Assembly (NCBI RefSeq): GCF_000685965.1
Contig: NZ_JMLE01000019.1
Span: 1 to 64,000, forward strand
Length of the DNA: 64,000 nt
Direction of reading: 5' to 3'
Origin: Arthrobacter sp. UNC362MFTsu5.1
GTDB taxonomy: Bacteria; Actinomycetota; Actinomycetes; Actinomycetales; Micrococcaceae
Shown: piece after piece, positions 1 through 7,096 of the stretch
How positions within the stretch are numbered: position 1 is the first letter of the stretch
How the letters are laid out: the number at the start of each line of letters is the position of its first letter
Notes under the pieces: model-generated
The model's input: the letters and a program-made list of their open reading frames with translations, nothing else
Databases searched by the model: none
What the model was told of the DNA's origin: nothing
Translations under genes and position numbers: made by a program

Positions 1-9
1 AGAAAACTA

Positions 10-273
10 ATGGCTATTTGGGGTGCAGACATTGTTCAGCTCAAGGCGCTCGGAACCAAGCTTCAGGCTGGTTCGTCGGAGATTGAGAAGCAGAAGTCGC
101 TGCTGACGAAGGCTCTCAACGGCACGGACTGGAAGGGCCCGGATGCGGAGAAGTTCCGCAGCGAATGGTCCGGTTCGCACGTGACGGCGCTGGCCAAGGT
201 GGCGCAGGCGCTGGAGGAAGCCGGCAAGCAGGCAACCAAGAACGCCGCCCAGCAGGAAGAGGCTTCCCGCTAG
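10..273 (+). CDS. WXG100 family (ESAT-6-like) protein
   Basis: This is an 87-aa protein with the family's size and a W-K-G motif at residues 41-43, between two predicted amphipathic helices. WXG100 proteins form four-helix dimers and are usually substrates or partners of a type VII (ESX/Yuk) secretion system. The C-terminus is Lys/Gln/Glu-rich and ends in EEASR. No ESX ATPase or membrane component lies nearby in the window, so it may be an orphan or belong to a cluster to the left. Only nine bases precede the start, so its promoter and ribosome binding site cannot be judged. A strong terminator hairpin follows it. Confidence 0.88.
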   Translation: MAIWGADIVQLKALGTKLQAGSSEIEKQKSLLTKALNGTDWKGPDAEKFRSEWSGSHVTALAKVAQALEEAGKQATKNAAQQEEASR

Positions 274-324
274 GAAAGCCGCCTGCCCGCCAGGGATGGA
301 CTTCGGGAAACCACCGTTTCCTGC

Positions 325-362
325 CGGATGCCCCGGACGCAACCATGCGTCCGGGGCATCCG
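325..362 (+). terminator. Intrinsic terminator hairpin after the WXG100 gene
   Basis: A perfect 17-bp inverted repeat (325-341 and 346-362) has a four-base ACCA loop and is GC-rich. It lies between the plus-strand WXG100 gene and the convergent EamA gene, so it can serve both. The T tract is short (CGTTTC). Confidence 0.8.
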
Positions 363-397
363 CGTTTCAACCGGTGATACGGGAATCGTGCGTCCGC

Positions 398-1447
398 TTA
401 GGGAACGGGCTCGACGTCGTTGGCATGGTCCAGCGGCGCCCGCACCGGCACTGCCGGAATGCCGGCGCCGCGAAGCTCGTCAACCCGGACCAGCACCACG
501 CCGCCCACAATCAGCACCCCGCCGAGCAACTGGACGGGACCGGGCAGTTCGCCGAGCAGGAGCCACGCCCAGATGACGGCGAAGAGCACCTCGGTGAGCG
601 ACACAAAGGATGCCACCTTTGAACCAAGTGCGCGGGCGGCCACAATGCCGGAAACATAGGCCAGCACCGTGGCCAGCACAATCAGTCCGCCCAGCGAGAC
701 CCACCATGGAGTGATCCATGGCCCCAGTTTGGTGTCCGTGGTGCTGAACGCCATGGGCAGGAGCCCCGTGGCTGCCGCCAGCCACATCACTGCGGCACCC
801 ACCATCAGCCCGCCGGACGCCAGGACGATCGGCGGCAGGGTGTCATTTTCCTTGGCGGTGATAAAGAAGTAGATCGCCAGGCAGACCGCGGCGGCGATTC
901 CCCACAGGACGCCGACGAAATCGATCTTCACGGCACCCGTCAGGTCGAGCACCAGGACGAGTCCGCCGAGCGAAAGCAGCGTTCCGGCAATGGTGAGCGT
1001 CCGGGGACGCCTGCGGCTCGCGGCCCAGAGCCAGAGGACGATGATTACCGGGGCCAGGTATTCCAGCAGCAGGGCAACGCCGACGGACAGGCGCTCGACG
1101 GCGTTGAAGTAGAAGAGCTGGCACGCCGCCACACCGATGAGGCCGAAGAGCAGGATGGTCAGCCAGTTGTTCTTCAATTGGCTCCAGCGGCCGCGCAAGG
1201 CAGGAATCGCGGGGATGGCGAGGATTATGGCCGCACCGGTGAGGCGGGCGGTCACCGCCGCGCCGGGTGTCCAGCCGGTTTCGAGCAGGGATTTGGCGAA
1301 GGATCCGGAAAGGCCGAAGACCGCCGAGGAAAACAGCGCCACGCCGAGCCCGGACGCCATGAAGCCTGCAGCGGACCGGCGGGCGAAGCCCTGCCGGGAA
1401 GCGGCGCCCTGGACGGACGCTTCGGCGCGTTTGCTTACGGCAGGCAC
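398..1447 (-). CDS. EamA/DMT-family transporter (RhtA-like exporter)
   Basis: This is a 349-aa integral membrane protein with about ten hydrophobic segments, arranged as two EamA repeats (roughly residues 35-165 and 175-320). Family members export amino acids or other metabolites, or import small organics; the substrate cannot be read from sequence. The start is GTG at 1447, with AGGAGG five bases upstream. The gene is divergent from a CGNR zinc-finger protein, and a GTAATG-N7-CATTAC palindrome lies in the 71-bp gap. This suggests the CGNR protein or another regulator controls the pair. The C-terminal tail after the last helix is hydrophilic. Confidence 0.9.
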   Translation of the reverse strand: MPAVSKRAEASVQGAASRQGFARRSAAGFMASGLGVALFSSAVFGLSGSFAKSLLETGWTPGAAVTARLTGAAIILAIPAIPALRGRWSQLKNNWLTILLFGLIGVAACQLFYFNAVERLSVGVALLLEYLAPVIIVLWLWAASRRRPRTLTIAGTLLSLGGLVLVLDLTGAVKIDFVGVLWGIAAAVCLAIYFFITAKENDTLPPIVLASGGLMVGAAVMWLAAATGLLPMAFSTTDTKLGPWITPWWVSLGGLIVLATVLAYVSGIVAARALGSKVASFVSLTEVLFAVIWAWLLLGELPGPVQLLGGVLIVGGVVLVRVDELRGAGIPAVPVRAPLDHANDVEPVP

Positions 1448-1475
1448 GGCTGCCTCCTGTCAGGAGTAAAGTGGG

Positions 1476-1494
1476 GTAATGGTCATGACATTAC
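1476..1494. promoter_or_regulatory. Palindromic operator candidate between EamA and CGNR genes
   Basis: GTAATG-N7-CATTAC is a perfect 6-7-6 inverted repeat in the short divergent promoter region. Its position suits a dimeric regulator controlling both genes. The CGNR protein itself is an obvious but unproven candidate. Confidence 0.5.
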
Positions 1495-1518
1495 GCCCGG
1501 ACCCTGTAAGGAGTCAAG

Positions 1519-2061
1519 ATGGTTTTTGCCCCTGACACTGAAGTTGCCCTTCGCACCGTGGTGGGGCTGATCAACAGCGCGGCAAACGGCGAGGAGCATC
1601 TGGCCACTATGGCGGACCTGGACCGCTTCCTCGAGACGGAAGGCTTCTCGGGCGCACGGTCGCGGGACGCGGCCGAACTGGCCAGCGTCCACAAACTGCG
1701 GAGCCAGCTTACTGAGCTGTGGACCATGGACGAGGACTCCGCCGTCGATACGGTGAACCGCCTGCTCCGCGACGCAAATGCACTTCCGCAGCTGATCAAG
1801 CACGACGAATGGGACTGGCACCTGCACGCCACCACCCGAGACGCTCCGCTGGCGGACAGAATGGGAACCGAGGCTGCCATGGCACTCGTGGACGTGATCC
1901 GAAGCAAGGAAATGGACCGGATGCTGGTGTGCGCGGCAGAGGATTGTGATGCCGTGGTGCTGGACCTTAGCCGGAACCGGTCCAAGCGCTATTGCGACAC
2001 TGGAAACTGTGCAAACCGGGCCCACGTGGCCGCCTACCGCGCGCGGAAAGCCGCCTCATAG
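1519..2061 (+). CDS. CGNR zinc-finger / ABATE-domain protein
   Basis: This 180-aa protein has an N-terminal ABATE-like helical region (about residues 1-125) and a C-terminal zinc-finger segment (about 137-178) with the CxxxxC...C....C-x-N-R layout. The signature reads CANR rather than the usual CGNR. Family members are putative stress-related transcription regulators, and the Arg/Lys-rich tail (AYRARKAAS) fits DNA binding. The start is ATG with AAGGAG five bases upstream. It is divergent from the EamA exporter, which makes it a plausible local regulator of that exporter; this is inference from arrangement only. Confidence 0.85.
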   Translation: MVFAPDTEVALRTVVGLINSAANGEEHLATMADLDRFLETEGFSGARSRDAAELASVHKLRSQLTELWTMDEDSAVDTVNRLLRDANALPQLIKHDEWDWHLHATTRDAPLADRMGTEAAMALVDVIRSKEMDRMLVCAAEDCDAVVLDLSRNRSKRYCDTGNCANRAHVAAYRARKAAS

Positions 2062-2159
2062 GAGCGATCTGCGGAAGTTTGGCGCAGGGGGAAGTTTGGT
2101 GCCGGGGGAAGCGGTGCGGGGAACCAGCGCCGGGGAAACGCGGAACCGGTCCGGCGGAT

Positions 2160-2534
2160 CTAGCGGGAGTCGCCGGGCGCGGAATCCGGGGCGTCGGGAG
2201 CCTGGGCGTCGGGGCGTCCTGCCTCCGGCCGGGCTGAATATCCGCCGTGCCCGGAGGACCTCTTGGAACTCAGATTGACGCCGGACCCCTTGCCGAGGTG
2301 GTCTGCATTTTCCTTGTGGCTCATCGAGAGCATCGCCGCGATGACCAGCGTCACGATGAACGCTATTCCGGCCCCCGTGAGGGCGAGGTCGAAGCGCGGC
2401 GTCCGGGAGCTGCCGCCGGAGGCGAAAATGAGCACGGCAAAAAAGGCCAGGACAGCCCAGAATGCGGAGAACATGAGGGGTCCCTTGACCGAGGTCCGCA
2501 GCTTGCGCGGTTCTCCTGGTTTCCGTTGTGCCAA
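2160..2534 (-). CDS. Small membrane protein of unknown function
   Basis: This 124-aa protein has two hydrophobic segments near residues 20-40 and 50-72 and a polar, Pro/Ala/Asp/Arg-rich disordered C-terminal half. I do not recognise a family. I choose a TTG start at 2534, because GGAGG lies seven bases upstream. An ATG at 2549 would put that ribosome binding site inside the coding sequence. It follows the next membrane protein on the same strand with an 82-bp gap. Confidence 0.65.
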   Translation of the reverse strand: MAQRKPGEPRKLRTSVKGPLMFSAFWAVLAFFAVLIFASGGSSRTPRFDLALTGAGIAFIVTLVIAAMLSMSHKENADHLGKGSGVNLSSKRSSGHGGYSARPEAGRPDAQAPDAPDSAPGDSR

Positions 2535-2616
2535 GGTGTTTCCTCCCATGCGGCGCGGCCGGGGCCGGGCAGCTTAAGTAAAGCCATTGTTCTACACGAA
2601 GTAGAACCGTTCCCTA

Positions 2617-3213
2617 CTAGTTTACGGCCTCGCTGGAAACGGTCCGCGCATCGTGCCGCAGCGTCAGGGCGGCCAGGATCCAGAGGACGCCGGAAATGAT
2701 CGCCCCGCCGCCCGCAACGCCGAGCAGGGCGTGCGCTCCGAGGCTAATGAAGAAGGGCAGCGCCACGGCAGTTCCCAGGCCGATGACACCCGAGGCCAGC
2801 CAGTCGCGCGCCAGGACGCTGCGGCCGCGGAAAAGGATTCCGAGGTAGAGTTCCGCCGCCCCCAGGAGTCCCAGGCCCAGGGCCGCCAGGACACCGAAGA
2901 CCAGTTCACTGCCCAGGAACACAACCGCCACGCCGGCTCCGGTCATGATGGCCCCGGCCGCGGCCAGGACCTTGCCTGCAGGCGTTTTGGCGTCAAGGCC
3001 GAACTTTCCGATTCCGCGGAGCAGGGTCACGCCCACAGCGAGCAGGTACAGCCCGCCCGCCCAGCCCATTTCAGAGGCCGACGGCGACGCCCAGAAAACT
3101 GTCACCGCGCCGAAAGCGAGGGCAAGGACTGCCCTGGTGAGCACCGGTTTCCACAGGTCCGCGGCAGGAGCGGTCAGGGGAGCAGAATTGGGAGGAGATG
3201 CTGGGAGGGTCAC
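2617..3213 (-). CDS. Multi-spanning membrane protein, possibly DUF308/HdeD-like
   Basis: This 198-aa protein has about six hydrophobic helices in a two-by-three arrangement, with Gly/Ala/Leu-rich segments as in DUF308/HdeD-like proteins. That family match is tentative. No catalytic motif is visible. The start is GTG at 3213. There is no ribosome binding site, but a TAAACT hexamer (3220-3225) ends six bases before the start, so the mRNA is probably leaderless. Confidence 0.7.
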   Translation of the reverse strand: MTLPASPPNSAPLTAPAADLWKPVLTRAVLALAFGAVTVFWASPSASEMGWAGGLYLLAVGVTLLRGIGKFGLDAKTPAGKVLAAAGAIMTGAGVAVVFLGSELVFGVLAALGLGLLGAAELYLGILFRGRSVLARDWLASGVIGLGTAVALPFFISLGAHALLGVAGGGAIISGVLWILAALTLRHDARTVSSEAVN

Positions 3214-3260
3214 GGGTCCAGTTTAGTGCGCAGCCGATTCGACGCGAACCGGCCGGCTTA

Positions 3261-3288
3261 AGGCCGGCCAGACCTGTTGGCCGGGCCT
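3261..3288 (-). terminator. Hairpin downstream of the MATE gene
   Basis: An imperfect GC-rich inverted repeat (AGGCCGGCC / GGCCGGGCCT) sits just downstream of the MATE stop codon on the minus strand. It is a plausible terminator, with only a weak T tract. Confidence 0.45.
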
Positions 3289-3297
3289 GAACGCCGA

Positions 3298-4650
3298 CTA
3301 CGTCGAACCAAGGACCATCCACCGGTCCGTTCTCGCTCGCAAACCTAGTGTCACCGCCCGGGCGCACATGTAGCCCAGCGAGAAGGCCGCCCACAGCCAG
3401 GTGAGCCCAGCTACTCCGTCGACGCCGGAGATCCGGACAGCGGCCAGCAGGGGCAGATACACCGCGAGGTTTACGACGCCGGCGATGGCCAGGTACTTGG
3501 CGTCGCCGGCGCCGATGAGGACGCCGTCCAGCACAAACACATAGCCGGCCACGGGCTGTCCGGCTGCCAGCACCCACAGGGCGAGCGTCAGCGCGGCCTG
3601 GACACCGGCGTCGGACGTGAACAAGGCGCCCGCCCACGGGGCCGCAACGGCCAGCAGCGCTCCGGTGACCACGCCGAATCCCGCTCCCCAGCGGATCATG
3701 GTCCGGGTCAGCTCACGGGCCGTGGCGGGATTGGCCGCCCCCAGTTCTTTGCCGATCAGGGCCTGGGCGGCGATGGCCAAAGCGTCCAGGGCGAATGCCA
3801 GGAAGGTGAAGATGGTCATGGCCAGCTGATGGGCTGCCAGGTTCACCGGCCCCTGGGCTGTGACCACCAGCACGGTTGCCAGGATCGCAATCCGCAGGCT
3901 CAGCGTCCGGAGCATGAGCCACGAACCCACCTTGGTCATGGAACGCACGCCGTGCCAGTCCGGCCGGAGGGAAACTCCGTGGTCGCGCGCATTTCGCCGG
4001 ACGATCACCAGATACACCAGGGCCATCGCCCACTGGGCAATGCTGGTGCCCACAGCCGAGCCGGTCACGGACCAGCCCATGCCGTAAACCAGCGCCAGGT
4101 TGAGGAGGATGTTCAGGGTGAACCCCGCCGAGGCCACGGCCAGCGGGGTCCGGGTGTCCTGGAGGCCCCGCAGCACCCCGGTGCCGGCGAAAATCAGCAG
4201 CATGGCCACGAGCCCTGGCATGGACCAGCGGAGATAGTCGACGGCGAACTGGCGGACATCGCCCGTGGCGCCCATCAGATCGACCAGGAGCTCGGCGCCG
4301 GCGAACCCGGCCGCGGCGAGGACCAGACCCAGCCCCAGTGCCAGCCAGACGCCGTCCCGGCCTGCCGCGAGGGCTTTGGAAAGGCTGCCTTCGCCAATAG
4401 CCCGGGCCACTGCCGGGGTGGTGGAGTACGCGAGGAACACCATAAGGCCCACGGCCGTGTGGAGTACCGCGGAAGCCAGGCCGACGCCGGCGAGCTGGGA
4501 AACGCCGAGGTGGCCCACTATGGCCGAATCCGCCAGCAGGAAAAGCGGTTCTGCGATGAGCGCGCCAAATGCCGGAACGGCGAGACGGAGGATTTCCCGG
4601 GAGTTCCTGCCGGGGGGAACAGTCCGGGCGGCGGCGCGTGATTCTGGCAC
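3298..4650 (-). CDS. MATE-family efflux transporter (DinF-like)
   Basis: This 450-aa protein has about twelve hydrophobic helices in two homologous MatE halves. The N-terminal half carries the conserved LAVPAFGALIAEPLFLLAD and AIVGHLG segments typical of the DinF branch. MATE proteins expel cationic drugs or metabolites using Na+ or H+ gradients; the substrate here is unknown. The start is GTG at 4650. TAGGCT (4657-4662) ends six bases upstream and there is no ribosome binding site, so transcription is probably leaderless. It is divergent from doxX with a 146-bp gap. Confidence 0.93.
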   Translation of the reverse strand: MPESRAAARTVPPGRNSREILRLAVPAFGALIAEPLFLLADSAIVGHLGVSQLAGVGLASAVLHTAVGLMVFLAYSTTPAVARAIGEGSLSKALAAGRDGVWLALGLGLVLAAAGFAGAELLVDLMGATGDVRQFAVDYLRWSMPGLVAMLLIFAGTGVLRGLQDTRTPLAVASAGFTLNILLNLALVYGMGWSVTGSAVGTSIAQWAMALVYLVIVRRNARDHGVSLRPDWHGVRSMTKVGSWLMLRTLSLRIAILATVLVVTAQGPVNLAAHQLAMTIFTFLAFALDALAIAAQALIGKELGAANPATARELTRTMIRWGAGFGVVTGALLAVAAPWAGALFTSDAGVQAALTLALWVLAAGQPVAGYVFVLDGVLIGAGDAKYLAIAGVVNLAVYLPLLAAVRISGVDGVAGLTWLWAAFSLGYMCARAVTLGLRARTDRWMVLGST

Positions 4651-4796
4651 GGAGCCAGCCTAACCGGAGAGAACCGTCACATGCCGCCATAATTAGTTGA
4701 CTCTTCAAGTAATGAGATGGCAAGGTTAAGACTGAATCCTCAACCGCGCTGCTCCCGACGCGCGGTGACGCCCCACGATCCGAATGGCGAACCCCC

Positions 4797-5231
4797 ATGA
4801 ACCAGTCCACACTGACCACCACAGCACTCACCGTCCTCCGCGTCATTGCCGGCTTCCTCTTTGCAGCCCACGGCTGGCAGAAGTTCAACGAGTGGACCAT
4901 TGCCGGCACGCAGGCCGCGTTTAGCAAGATGGGCATCCCGGCAGCCGAACTGGCAGCCCCGGCAGTAGCCACCCTTGAGCTTGTTGGCGGCATCGCCCTG
5001 ATCCTCGGCGTGCTGACCCGCGTCTTCGCACTCCTGCTCGCCCTGGACATGCTCGGCGCCCTGTTCCTGGTGCACGCCTCCGCGGGCGTTTTCGCGGCCA
5101 CCGGCGGCTACGAACTGGTGCTGCTCCTGGCAGCGGGCGCCCTGGCCATTGCCCTGACCGGCGCCGGCAAGGTGGCCGTGGACAGGGCACTGTTCGGCCG
5201 CAGCAACTCCAAGCTCAGCGCCCTCGCCTAA
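4797..5231 (+). CDS. DoxX family membrane protein
   Basis: This 144-aa protein has four hydrophobic helices, and the DoxX pattern runs from the N-terminal LRVIAGFLFAAHGWQKF segment through ELVGGIALILG. DoxX-like proteins are small membrane proteins linked to redox or thiol stress, and some form membrane oxidoreductase complexes. The partner is not evident here, because both neighbours point the other way. A TTGACT -35-like hexamer is at 4697. A strong hairpin follows the stop codon. Confidence 0.88.
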   Translation: MNQSTLTTTALTVLRVIAGFLFAAHGWQKFNEWTIAGTQAAFSKMGIPAAELAAPAVATLELVGGIALILGVLTRVFALLLALDMLGALFLVHASAGVFAATGGYELVLLLAAGALAIALTGAGKVAVDRALFGRSNSKLSALA

Positions 5232-5252
5232 AGCGAACACCAATACCCCGCA

Positions 5253-5288
5253 ACGCCGGGCCGGTCACGCGAGTGGCCGGCCCGGCGT
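5253..5288. terminator. Bidirectional hairpin between convergent doxX and aztD-like genes
   Basis: A 16-bp inverted repeat (15 of 16 matched; 5253-5268 and 5273-5288) with a GCGA loop lies in the 96-bp gap between two convergent genes. It has no strong T tract on either side. Confidence 0.6.
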
Positions 5289-5327
5289 CGTCATATGCGT
5301 GGCTGGAAGTATTCCCAATGGGGAATA

Positions 5328-6689
5328 TTAACCGGAAACTCCGGTCAGTTCATTGGGTACGTGCCGGAGATCAGCGGATTTGCCCACCTTGCCGGAGGCA
5401 AGGTCCACTGCGTGGATCGCGCTGCTTGAGGGCTCGGTGACGTAGGCGGTGGCCCCCTGCACAAACAGCGCGGGGCGTGGGTCCTGCCATGTTTCGGATT
5501 CCTCCCAGGCAGCAACCACTGGAATCGTCGACGTGATGTTACCGGTCAGCGGGTCGATGATCCGCAAGGAACCATCGGTTCCCAGAACCAGGGCTTCGCC
5601 CGAGGGCCCCCTCCCCAGCGACCGAAACGAATAGCTTGTGCCAAGTTCAACGAGCCGAAGTGCCGCCGTCTCTGTGTTCACCAGGGAGACCCGAGTGGGC
5701 CGCTCCAGGATTGCATCCTTGTCCACCTTGTAGTCGCCCAGGACGACTGGCGATTCGGGCGTACCGGCCTGGTTGCCCATGCGTCCGTACGCATCGGGGC
5801 TGGGCACTTTGGTAATCCGCCCGTCCCGGTAGACAAGCATGCCGTCTTCGCAGCCCACCACAACAGCATCCGGACCGGCCACCGCCTCTCCGTGGACACC
5901 CGGGCAGTCTTCATTGCGCAGCAGCTCCGCCCGGTCCTGCCCGGTTCCGGCAGCCAGCACGGCGATTCCCCGCCGGGACTCGTCGTTACCGAGGGTGACG
6001 AGCAGCTTTCCCTCCTCCAGCGGCACCGCCACGCCATGGTGGGCTTCCGGCGCAGTGTAGACGTCGCTTTCGGGACGTGCCGCTTCTGACGCCAGCCCGG
6101 ACGGCTCGAAAATTTCGACCTGTCCGGAACCATCGCTGAACAGCGCGGTCCTGCCGGCATGGAAGACCGCGTGGCCGGACTTGCTGGCTTGGAACCCAAC
6201 GTCCGTCAGTGCCGGCCGGGCGGCGTAGGAGTGCCCGTGATCGCCATGTTTTTCGGTCCACACTCCGGCATCAAAGACCTTGAACTCGCTTCCGGTGGAG
6301 ACCAGGACATGCCGGCCATCCCCCGCGGGGTTGAGCCTGTTGAAGCCGTCAAGGTCCGCCTCCCCCACCACTTTCAGTGAGGCTGCGTCGAGCACCGTGA
6401 TCCCGCCGGCGTGCGTCAGCACCAGCCTGGGGGCGGGCCCCTGGATTTCCCGGGCCGCATCGGGCGAGGCCGCCGGATGCCCGGCGGCTTGCGGGTCGGT
6501 TTCTGCGCCCGGGGCGCCACCGCCCCGCCCGGGATCGGAGGCACAGCCGCTCAGCATGAGCGCGGCCGCGGCGATTACCGCCACCCCTGACAGACGCATC
6601 GGGGTTGCCCGCGGGCTGGGGCTCCCCGCCGGATTCAGGGTTCCAGTGGAGGGCTTGAGGCAACGCAAAGCGTTAGTTCGAATCATCAT
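5328..6689 (-). CDS. aztD: AztD-like zinc metallochaperone lipoprotein
   Basis: This 453-aa protein has a long Arg/Pro-rich n-region, a hydrophobic segment and an LSGC lipobox (Cys near residue 49). A beta-propeller-like body follows, with repeats such as LVLTHAGGITVLDAASLKV. The HGDHGHSYAARP segment and EAHHGV supply the His-rich zinc sites typical of AztD. AztD binds zinc in the periplasm or cell envelope and passes it to the AztC binding protein of the aztABC importer. No aztABC genes lie beside it here. A Zur-type box overlaps the -10 region. TATCAT ends seven bases before the ATG at 6689 with no ribosome binding site, which indicates a leaderless start at 6689. The downstream ATG at 6599 is the alternative start. 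Confidence 0.85.
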   Translation of the reverse strand: MMIRTNALRCLKPSTGTLNPAGSPSPRATPMRLSGVAVIAAAALMLSGCASDPGRGGGAPGAETDPQAAGHPAASPDAAREIQGPAPRLVLTHAGGITVLDAASLKVVGEADLDGFNRLNPAGDGRHVLVSTGSEFKVFDAGVWTEKHGDHGHSYAARPALTDVGFQASKSGHAVFHAGRTALFSDGSGQVEIFEPSGLASEAARPESDVYTAPEAHHGVAVPLEEGKLLVTLGNDESRRGIAVLAAGTGQDRAELLRNEDCPGVHGEAVAGPDAVVVGCEDGMLVYRDGRITKVPSPDAYGRMGNQAGTPESPVVLGDYKVDKDAILERPTRVSLVNTETAALRLVELGTSYSFRSLGRGPSGEALVLGTDGSLRIIDPLTGNITSTIPVVAAWEESETWQDPRPALFVQGATAYVTEPSSSAIHAVDLASGKVGKSADLRHVPNELTGVSG

Positions 6690-6695
6690 AGGCTA

Positions 6696-6714
6696 AATGA
6701 TAGTGATTCTCATT
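6696..6714 (-). promoter_or_regulatory. Zur/Fur-type box over the aztD promoter
   Basis: AATGATAGTGATTCTCATT is a near-perfect 19-bp palindrome, and its TGA-N9-TCA core matches actinobacterial Zur operators. It covers the predicted -10 hexamer (6697-6702) of the aztD-like gene, so metal-bound repressor would block transcription when zinc is plentiful. Fur cannot be excluded from sequence alone, but the zinc-chaperone target favours Zur. Confidence 0.8.
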
Positions 6715-6812
6715 AGCTTGGCAAACCCGGCGACTCGTCACTGACGGCCATATGACTAAGTTGTGACATTGCATAACAAAATCTCACAGAAATGAAACAA
6801 AATCCTTGACCT

Positions 6813-6825
6813 TTGAAACGATCCA
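6813..6825 (+). promoter_or_regulatory. LacI-family-like operator copy 1 (TTGAAACGATCCA)
   Basis: This site shares the ten-base core TTGAAACGAT with the site at 7033. The core resembles half of the TGAAACG-type operators bound by LacI-family sugar regulators. It lies directly downstream of the TTGACC hexamer. Confidence 0.4.
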
Positions 6826-6870
6826 CTGATAGACCTGTTCCGTACACCACGGATATACAGGCCTGACCGT

Positions 6871-6890
6871 GATGTAACTTCTGTAACATC
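6871..6890. promoter_or_regulatory. Imperfect 20-bp palindrome GATGTAAC-TTCT-GTAACATC
   Basis: The arms match at seven of eight positions around a four-base spacer. It lies between the two TTGAAACGAT copies upstream of the pectin enzyme and could bind a dimeric regulator; which one is unknown. Confidence 0.35.
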
Positions 6891-7032
6891 GAACCGCTCA
6901 CCGGGGCGCCCCTCGCAGCCCAGGTTTGACATTGCGCGGATCAGGTAAGGGGTGTCCACGATCGGACACCCCGGCCCGCCATCGGTTCACTGCACCCACT
7001 CGCTCCACGCCGACATGCCCGACTCCCTGAAA

Positions 7033-7046
7033 TTGAAACGATACAA
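7033..7046 (+). promoter_or_regulatory. LacI-family-like operator copy 2 (TTGAAACGATACAA)
   Basis: This is the second copy of the shared core, about 50 bp before the GTG start and 220 bp from copy 1. The spacing would allow looping between two bound repressors. Confidence 0.45.
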
Positions 7047-7096
7047 GTTCACTTCGACCTGGTTGGTATGTCCACAGCTCATCAAAGGAGATGTTC

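Larger units (their letters stand above)
6690..7096. other. Gene-free divergent regulatory region, about 400 bp, relatively AT-rich
   Basis: This region separates the aztD-like gene (minus) from the rhamnogalacturonan enzyme (plus). It contains the Zur box, two copies of TTGAAACGAT, an imperfect 20-bp palindrome at 6871-6890, and a TTGACC -35-like hexamer at 6806-6811. I see no convincing ORF. Confidence 0.6.
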
